Shown piece after piece: positions 56,540 through 64,000 of a stretch of DNA of 64,000 nucleotides. Position 1 is the stretch's first letter. Each line of letters begins with the position of its first letter. The stretch comes from Diospyros lotus (lineage: Eukaryota; Streptophyta; Magnoliopsida; Ericales; Ebenaceae), in the NCBI RefSeq assembly GCF_014633365.1, contig NC_068349.1, positions 34,424,753 to 34,488,752 on the forward strand. The letters are read 5' to 3'. The position numbers and the translations under genes are program-made. The notes beneath the pieces were generated by a model. The model was not told the DNA's origin and did not search any database. It saw only the letters and a program-made list of their open reading frames with translations.

Positions 56540-58020
56540 AGTAATTATCTTTAAGAAAACTAGAAAGACACCTTATTAACTATGAGAAAATAAAGAGTCA
56601 AATTTGAAACCTATGGACTGATTGTTAAATATAAGACAAGATTGCACCTAAAAAGAAAGATTTTTGACTAATTTGATACTTATCCTCTTGTTAATTCAAT
56701 TGTTTCTATTAGCTAGGGTGTTGGTTGTTTTATCTTTCAATATAAAGTGTTTGGTGAACTTAAAAAGGGAAAATTTACTTGCGTACATTAGCCCGAAGAC
56801 TTTATAGTCTTGGGTAATGAAAAGAAATTGAAAGATCAGGGTTGACAAGTGGAGGGATACTCACGTCTTCTAGTGTTGTTTGTTTTGATCTCTAAGTAAA
56901 GATTTCAAAAGTGAGCTGGGACATTCTTGACAGACTGTAATTTGAAGGGTCTCCTAGAGATTATATATCTAGGATCCCGAGAGGATTTCTCGGGGTACTT
57001 GAAAGAGGCCACTAAGAAGTTTTCCTAGAGACTATTTTGTCGGGAAGGTCTCTAGGGCCTCCCTCTCTAGACTTCTTCATCTTGGGCCTCTCTTGGACTT
57101 GGACTCACTTTCTTGAATATTAATTTGATACTTATCTAACATACACTCTATATAATATTTGTTTGTTTTTTAAAGAAAAATTGTGGTGGTAGTATCTTTA
57201 TCAATTTGAGTATGCTTAAATCATCAGTAGCCTGATGAATCTCATGAGTTGTATCCGACCTGGTATTACATATATGTGAGTAGATTGAGAAGATACACGC
57301 ACAATCCTAACAGTGATCATTAGATTGCTGTGAGTAAAGTAATGAATTCTTTGAAAGGCATTGTTGATTATTCTTTTACACTATTGTGGATTTTCTGCCA
57401 TACTTGAAGGGTACAAGGATGATAACTGGACCTTTTTATTCAAATGAAACAAAATCTACAACTGACTTTGTGTTTTTTCTCTTAATGGTGGTTCAGTCTA
57501 CTGAAAATCTTCCAAGAAAGCTTGCATAACTTGGTCTACTATGAAGTCCAAGTTCTTCACGTTAAAGAAGCTAAGATATAAGGTTGAGTGGTTGATAAAT
57601 CTCTTGGCAAATATCCCTTAATGGATAATATTTAGAGGCTAAATGATGAAGAAATCTCTTGACAAATATTTCTTTATGAAGAAACCAGAGGCTTAGTAGT
57701 TAAAAAACCTTTTAGTAAATATCCCTTTATGATGATACCAGTTTTATTTGAGTCGTCTCATTGTGATTGGCAAACTGCTATTGGCAAGACAAATAATAAG
57801 GCATATGATGGTAAAGGCTGACATATATACAGCTAAATTAGGTCAATCTTCTAAGAAAGCAACTAAGCAAGAAAATAGTGAGCAATACATTGACGGGGAT
57901 GAGACTTTTGTTTAGAATAGTGGTTTAGAATGATAGGAACCCGACTTACGTGAACGGTAGCCCTGAAAAATAGGTTCATAATATAAGTAATAACAAGTCA
58001 CTTGTGTACCAACCGAGCCA
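56540..58020 (+). pseudogene. Ty1/Copia pol remnant (reverse transcriptase to RNase H)
   Basis: Through stops and shifts the plus strand keeps Copia order. DTYPLVNSIVSI near 56683 corresponds to the RT start DTYAPVARITSI, and DFIVLGNEKKLK near 56800 to EGFxxPGNExKVCKL with the middle deleted. After an insertion of other repeat sequence (about 56830-57130), IGSLMNLMSCIRPGITYM and SRLRRYTHNPNSDH near 57225 match YAIGSLMYLM...RPDIAYA...RYTHNP. Then ILEGYKDDNW near 57400 and SHCDWQTAIGKTNNKAYDGK near 57750 are RNase H motifs. The catalytic YVDD block was not seen. No LTR pair was fixed. Confidence 0.8.
56830..57130. repeat. Dispersed LTR-like repeat inserted in the Copia remnant
   Basis: The segment with GGGTCTCCTAGAGATT, CCGAGAGGATTTCTCGGGG and CTCTAGACTTCTTCATCTTGG shares style and words with 1320-1440, 14340-14580 and 21100-21300 (runs of 'GAGTCTC', 'CTCGGG', 'CTTGGG'). 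It is probably a decayed copy of one LTR family that has no coding part in this window. Confidence 0.4.
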
Positions 58021-58799
58021 TTGTCCATATTGTTATTATTTTGTGGTTCATCCCTATAATGTATGTTCATATAGATAATAACAAGTCACTTAGAGTTTTT
58101 GCTCTTAATATATTTCATAGCTATTGTTGAGTGGTGTGCTGAGTGTAGTACTCGCTTAATGGAATCACCTATATGAGTGTAGAGGTGGGGTTACTTCCTA
58201 TTAGATTTAGTAGGATTTATAGAGCACTCATGAAAGTCTGGATGGGACAAAAGGCCAAAATATATCCAATGCCATTAAACAAGCCTATCTTGAAAGCACA
58301 TTGTGGGGAGAATGACAACTTGATTGATGCACATAAACGTGGTTCGTAGAAATTCTAAATTTCACTTATTTTTTTGTAAGTTAAACTCATTTTTCCTAGA
58401 CATTGCTTCATAGTTGATCGGAAGACACCAATATTAATGTAATGTGTTTTTTGTTTTCTTCGTTGGTACCTTACGCTTTATTCTTTCTTGATTGTCTTGT
58501 CTTTGAAATGCGTGGGTGATTGTTGTATTTTGAATTTTTTTTGTTGGGTATTTCCAAACTAAGGAGAAAACCCATTAGACCCAAGAGTGAACTACTCTTT
58601 CATGGATATTATTATGGGTTTTTTGGGTTATACTCCAAATTAATTTAATTTTGAATAGTTTACTAATCCTAATTACTTTAAGATTTTCTTTTTGTTGAAT
58701 CTTGGAGGTGAACTTGTCTGATTTTTTACTCTAAAATTGTAATAATTGTGACTCAAAATCCTAATTTATCTAGATTGAGTTTTCTAGTTTAGCCGTGAT

Positions 58800-60140
58800 T
58801 ATGATGTTGTTAAATTCGATTTTACGTGAAATTTATCTCATCTGGAGGAATATCTTCATTAATTATCTTGTAATTATGATATAATTTTTTTATATACATT
58901 TATAGATAATTTTAAGTCTATAAACACGTGCCTAGATCACATGAAATTAGAGTATGGCAATATAACTTTTGTACTAACAATATTTGCTCAGTGATATTTT
59001 ATTCTTTCTGTCCGCTTGATTTAAAATTTTGTATTTGCGTGTGCGATTGTTGGTTTGATCGTGATTTATATTTGGTTCAGTTTCTTGATAAAAATATTTC
59101 CCAAAGTTGAAGAACTCAATCAAATAATCATATCAGAAAACATATCATGCATTATTCACAATAAACACACACACACACACACATAAATATGATCAGTAAG
59201 GCAGTGTTTAATCGCTGTCAAAACCTCACTCTACTCAAAAAGCACAAAAGCTGAAAGGCTTGGGCATGCTTGGTGCTGAGCTGAACGTGTTCAATTCAAG
59301 GCCCACACGACACAGACCCCACTGCCCCGCCCAGCTGCTATGCAAACAATTAAATTGTGAATATTATGCCTCTTTTGATTTCTTCTCTCCCTCCATACAG
59401 TATACGTGCGTATGCCAGAGGGAATGAACAGGACCCCGATGATGGTAACATCTGAGTGTGACACCCCCCAAGAGCCATGTCATCCCTTCCAGTACATTAA
59501 TAATGATGAATCCATAGACCCTCCAAATATCAAACAATTTAAGGCCACAAAGGGTACTACTGCTTGGCCATGGCGACCCCTCTTCCCTCTTCTCTTCATG
59601 TGCCCCCAAAACTATCACACTTTTTAGAGCCGTAATCTCATGGATCCCACGGTTTTGGCCATGTTACATGTACCATGAGTGATCATTTCCCTTTTCGCTA
59701 GTACCCAATGCGTGTATATTTTTGGCACATGACTATTCACGAAAACCACAGATATTTTGTTGCTCTTACTCTTTTTTATTTTTAGGGTGAATTAATATTT
59801 GAACATGTTACGAAATTAGATCGAATATAAATCACGAGCAAACCATCAATCATATACACAAATATAAAATTTTACATGAAAAATCCAAATCGAAAAAAAT
59901 TATAAGCAGAAAGAACAAAATATCACTAAGCAAATAATTAGTAGTACAAAAGTAATACTGTCAACGTCAGAATATCACTGAATAAATATTATTACAATAA
60001 AAGTGATATAATTGTAACTAATTTCAGAACATTAGACATCTATTTATAGACTTAAAATCATCTGTAGATGTATATAGGAAATCATATCATGATCAGAAGA
60101 TGATTTATGAAGATATTCATCCAAATGAAATAAATCTCAT
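58800..60140. repeat. Inverted repeat pair around a 0.7-kb island
   Basis: The left arm, about 58800-59110, and right arm, about 59800-60140, are diverged reverse complements. Examples are GAGGAATATCTTCATTAATT against AATATCTTCATAAATCATCTT (read from the right), and TTTTAAGTCTATAAA in both. Arms of about 310-340 bp enclose 59111-59799. It could be two inverted copies of one element or a foldback element. No target duplication was fixed. Confidence 0.65.
59200..59765. other. Sequence-complex non-coding island
   Basis: In contrast to its surroundings this stretch is balanced in composition and free of simple repeats, with words such as GTGTGACACCCCCCAAGAGC and CTCATGGATCCCACGG. Open frames on both strands (59364-59618 minus, 59406-59627 plus) match no family I know. 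It may be an old regulatory region or the core of an unknown element. Confidence 0.35.
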
Positions 60141-62129
60141 TTAAAATCGAATTTGATAATATCTTAAATTCGAAATCATAATCACAATCAAATTAGAAAT
60201 TTCAATTTCAATCAAATTTGAATTCCATATCACAATTATAACTGAATAAAATTCAAATAAGTTGAAATTTGGAAAGCTTACTCCAATAATTAAAAAACTC
60301 ATTCGAGTAACTTGAAGGCTTACTTGAGTAATTGAAAAACTTGCAGAGTAACTTGGAGGCTTACTTTTATTGAGTGATTGAGAAGAATTACTCAATGATT
60401 AGAAATGATTTCTTAAACTTTTATTGAACTCAAGTATGATATATATATATATATATACACACAAAATCTTCTAAAATATACCCTAAAATACATGAACATC
60501 TTGTAAACTTGTCATCCATTTTCCTAAAATTATCTTCCATGAACCATCTCATCCATTTTTTTTTTCTCAAAATGTTATCACCTTATCTCTCGTAATTCTT
60601 TATTGTCTCTAATCATTTCATCTTGTAAACTTGCATCTATCTTATCACTTGTTTCTTGGCCATGATAGAGATATAATTAGGATTGGTCTTTTAATTTTTC
60701 CAACAATATTATATCTCTTAAAGTCTAATTATTTGACTCAAACATTTTTTAAATGTTACATCAATTTAGATGTATAATATATCAATATATAAGTGTCAGC
60801 AAAAATAATTATAATTAAGTGTGTAAATTAATAATATTTTTGAAAATTACAATTAGCCAAAATATTTTCTAAAATATTGGATTTAGCCAAATTTTGAGTA
60901 GGCTAGGCCCGACTAGGTAGCTAGTAGTAGTGCCCTAAGCCCTTATAATTTACCAAAATTTTCATTTATATCACAAAATTTGTTGACAATTAACGTACGT
61001 ACCTATCACACGAGATGACAATCCTTTGTCCATTTATATATTTTATTATGATTTATATTCTCATGCATGTCATTATTACCGATATGAGTTTAATTTAATT
61101 AAGTCGAATAATTCATGTATGGAGATGCCCATTTTACTTAGTTACGAGACAAATTTTATTGAGTCATTAGTGTCACCAACAATTTATATCCATCACGTTA
61201 AAAATACATACAATGGGATTGTAATATTTTGTTAAAAAAGGTTGAACATTTAATATTTTACTTTTAAAATTTGTTTCCAAAATGTAATAGTATTTTAAAG
61301 AAAAAAAAAAAAACTTGAATTTATATGGGTCCAACTGGTGGTCCAAAGAACTGGGGGTCCAATCAAGTAGCATCTGGTAATGTTTCATATTTAGTGGTAA
61401 GGGAGCGTTTGGACCCCCCCAATCCTAAGCCATCCACACATCAACTTTAAAGCAATTGAGCCTTTTTCATCATTCCAATCAATTAATGAAGAGAGAAATT
61501 AGTTTGTTGACATCTTATCACATTTTATGTGATATTGAAAATTAAAATTAAAAAAATATTAATAATTATTCATCGATCGTTGATTATCGATAAATTTTTA
61601 ACTATTAACCACTGGATGTTATTTAAAATATCAAAATTTTATATCGATACATCTAAAGTTTCATTATTTGGCACTCATCCACTAAAATAGAAATGGAACA
61701 CTCGCCCATGCCACGACCCCCACCACTCACTCATCACTCATCACCTAGTGATTTCGACTTTATATATTTTTGATCAATATATATTTATATATAGGACAAA
61801 GTATTAGAAAAAAGCATCTGTGCAATTGCATGCAATTCTTTCATTGGGGACAGGATTTGATATCGTTGATAGAATTAGGTCATTGGAAAACATTAAAATA
61901 TCATCTACTACGAACAAATAATTTAATTTTGAGTCTGAAAGAATTAAAACGTCATTGAAAAATGTTAAAATGTTATCTACTATTAATAGATAATTTGATT
62001 ATGAGTCTGAAAGTACAATGACTTATTTGATTATTTTTGAGATATAATAGTCAATTCGGCTTTGAGTTTGAAAAAAATTAATTTATTTGACCATTCTTAA
62101 ACAACACAAACTTATTTGACATTTTGTTT

Positions 62130-62161
<32 letters not shown>

Positions 62162-62340
62162 CCAAAAAGTAAAGTAATAATTCAAGTGCAATATGATGCA
62201 TTTATCATACATTATTTAAAACTCTAACTAATTTTATTAGTTAATAATTTTTTTAAAAAAATACTATATATTTACAGATACTTAATAAAAATAATTAAAA
62301 ATAAAATATAATAAATATAATTTATAACCCGTCATAAATA
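60141..62340. other. AT-rich spacer
   Basis: No gene. TA microsatellites lie at about 60439-60459 and 62128-62161. A weak local repeat of CATTGAAAA...AATGTTAAAATGTTATCTAC occurs at 61880-61985. Short open frames lack motifs. Confidence 0.5.
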
Positions 62341-63259
62341 TTAAAAACTATCTTCTTGCTTGGTTCCATGCTGCTGGGAACGGCAAAAGCTCTTTTTCTG
62401 TTTTGACAATTATGGTAACGGATGTTTGTGTCTCAGCCGTCTCCAGCTTTTCTTCCTGCTGGCCGATTGGCCTTTTTTGAGAAAATAAATTATTAATTAA
62501 ATTTCTTCTTTGACTTATTTTTGGTTTCTTTACTTAAGAAAAAAAAAAAAAAACTTCATCCCAGACACAGCCCAAGAGATCTAAGAGATTCATCAATTTC
62601 TAAACTTAATACCATTTGGAAGATGTTCGAGCTCACTAACTCAGAAGAATAAATGTAGAACTAAATGAGATATTAGTAAAGAAGAAGGAATCGACTTGTA
62701 ATGTGATTTTCATGAGTTAACCTTAATATCATTTGAAAGATTTTCGAGCTCGATAGTTAGGTGGTGATATTTGGTGTCCCAACTATTAATGAGTACGGCT
62801 CAATCGACATGGCTTGAGCCCCGAACAGTGTGCCTAACAGAGTCACAACTCAGATAAAGTTTTTAATGCTCGAATCATATTTTGTTTAGGTTATAAAAAT
62901 CATCAATTCTTCAATGATAGGTATACATTTATTCTCTTACTCCTTGCACTATTTCACTTCTTGTTGACAAATACTCACTTGATTGTCCAAACTTACATCA
63001 AAAAGTGGTAAAAACCCCAAACTTGGATAAGATTGATGGGTGTTATTATAGTCACATCTTCCTCTCAACATCAGCTCAAAATTACCTGAATTATAAATAA
63101 AGCTGTTGAAATGTGTGTAGATTGTGCGGAGGGGTGGGACTTTCATGGTCAAATTCTGATGGCATTTCTCTGTTCATGGCTCTTACTTTCTCTCTTTTCT
63201 TGGGTAAATCTCAATCTCATGCTCTTGTAAGTGCTTCTGCGACTAACTAATATTGATAA

Positions 63260-63296
<37 letters not shown>

Positions 63297-64000
63297 TGGG
63301 AATTAGGTAAAAGTCTGACTGGTTTTAAGCTTAGCCATTGATACTTCTCTTGCTCTGGAATTGGGTACATGCAGAATGCCATGGCTGGCTGGCTGGCTGG
63401 CTGGCTAGCTAGCTGTGTGAGGCCAAATATGGGGGGAAAATGAAAACCATGCAAGATCTGATACATATTCACGTTACCCTTTTTAAAATAAACCCGTAAA
63501 TAATAAATTTTTTGATAAATTATCCACACAAAAAGTACTTAACCTTCACTATGTTCCTAAATCTAGTCTTAAAACTTTAAAATTTTTCCTAATTTTAATC
63601 CACACCACACCAGACTTAGCCACTTACAACCAAGTTATAATCACGAGTATTTAGAATTTTAATTCTTTTTTAAATTCAAATCTGATCGAGACGAATGAAA
63701 ATTTAAAATCGGTTATTAACTAGTAATAGCTAGGAATAAGAATAAGAATGAAAAAAAAAAAAAAAGAAACCTGTATATATCGCTATTTACTGTTGTGTGA
63801 AAATGAAGTATCCCAGCTAGGCAGCAATTGGAAATTGGTGAAAAGTGTACTTTGTGATGATTTGCTTTGATCTGGATGGAGCCAATGAAGTGGATTGCCA
63901 AGTACTTGGACAGTAATGATCGATCTGATCAAAAGATACGAGGGAGGAATTAATGCCAAGGGATGCCAAGCATCAAATTCAAATGTTCATGAACCTAAAG
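62341..64000. other. Spacer with microsatellites
   Basis: A CT run (about 63262-63292), a TGGC/TAGC run (about 63384-63413) and a poly-A (63751-63765). Two related phrases ending CGAGCTC (ATACCATTTGGAAGATGTT near 62610 and ATATCATTTGAAAGATTTT near 62728) suggest a decayed LTR element. The stretch at 62360-62470 is of normal complexity but unrecognised. Confidence 0.45.

Noticed and set aside
63149..63529. 126-codon minus-strand open frame
   Set aside because: It is driven by CT and TGGC microsatellites (runs of Arg-Glu and Ala-Ser-Gln-Pro), with no conserved motif.

Overview
The window is nuclear DNA of a flowering plant, probably a eudicot. It is AT-rich and gene-poor, full of microsatellites and plant-type transposons (CACTA, hAT, Tourist-like MITEs, L1-type LINEs, Copia, and a gypsy-type solo LTR). 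The species cannot be named from the sequence. Only one host gene looks intact: an intronless, GC-rich, minus-strand gene at 21.6-22.9 kb for a DAD1-like/PLA1-I class phospholipase A1 with a predicted plastid transit peptide. It has its own TATA box at 23.1 kb.

Layout. 0-5.6 kb: AT-rich spacer, a hAT element with a perfect 8-bp target duplication (1461-2624), and a repeat cluster with a tRNA-Met primer-site-like sequence (3.2-3.9 kb). 5619-13454: a complete-ended CACTA transposon (CACTA-1) with TCT target duplications, subterminal palindromes, a decayed multi-exon TNPA-like gene, only the tail of TNPD, and exon-like pieces that look captured from host genes. 13.5-21.6 kb: spacer with two hAT MITE-like elements and one Tourist-like MITE. 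21.6-23.1 kb: the phospholipase gene. 23.1-41.8 kb: spacer with a decayed LINE, MITEs, tandem repeats, long homopolymers and a SINE-like retroposon.

41.8-53.0 kb is a three-level nest. An old CACTA (CACTA-3, left end 41827) had its TNPA-like gene split by a gypsy-type solo LTR (43508-51974, target duplication CAACT). That LTR was in turn invaded by a younger CACTA (CACTA-2, 43965-49823, target duplication TGT). CACTA-2 carries a two-exon LOB-domain (LBD) transcription-factor gene copy, apparently broken by one in-frame stop. 53.0-54.9 kb is a LINE ORF1 remnant, 56.5-58.0 kb a Copia pol remnant, and 58.8-60.1 kb an inverted repeat around a sequence-complex island. The rest is spacer.

Across the left half, three blocks (0.84-1.25, 13.69-13.81, 14.63-15.13 kb) recur in inverted, collinear order at 34.69-34.28, 33.84-33.72 and 33.49-32.70 kb. 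They are the remains of an inverted duplication whose left arm has been stretched mainly by CACTA-1 and hAT insertions. The phospholipase gene lies between the arms.

All calls come from reading the sequence by eye. Family names rest on recognised motifs, and no database search was run.
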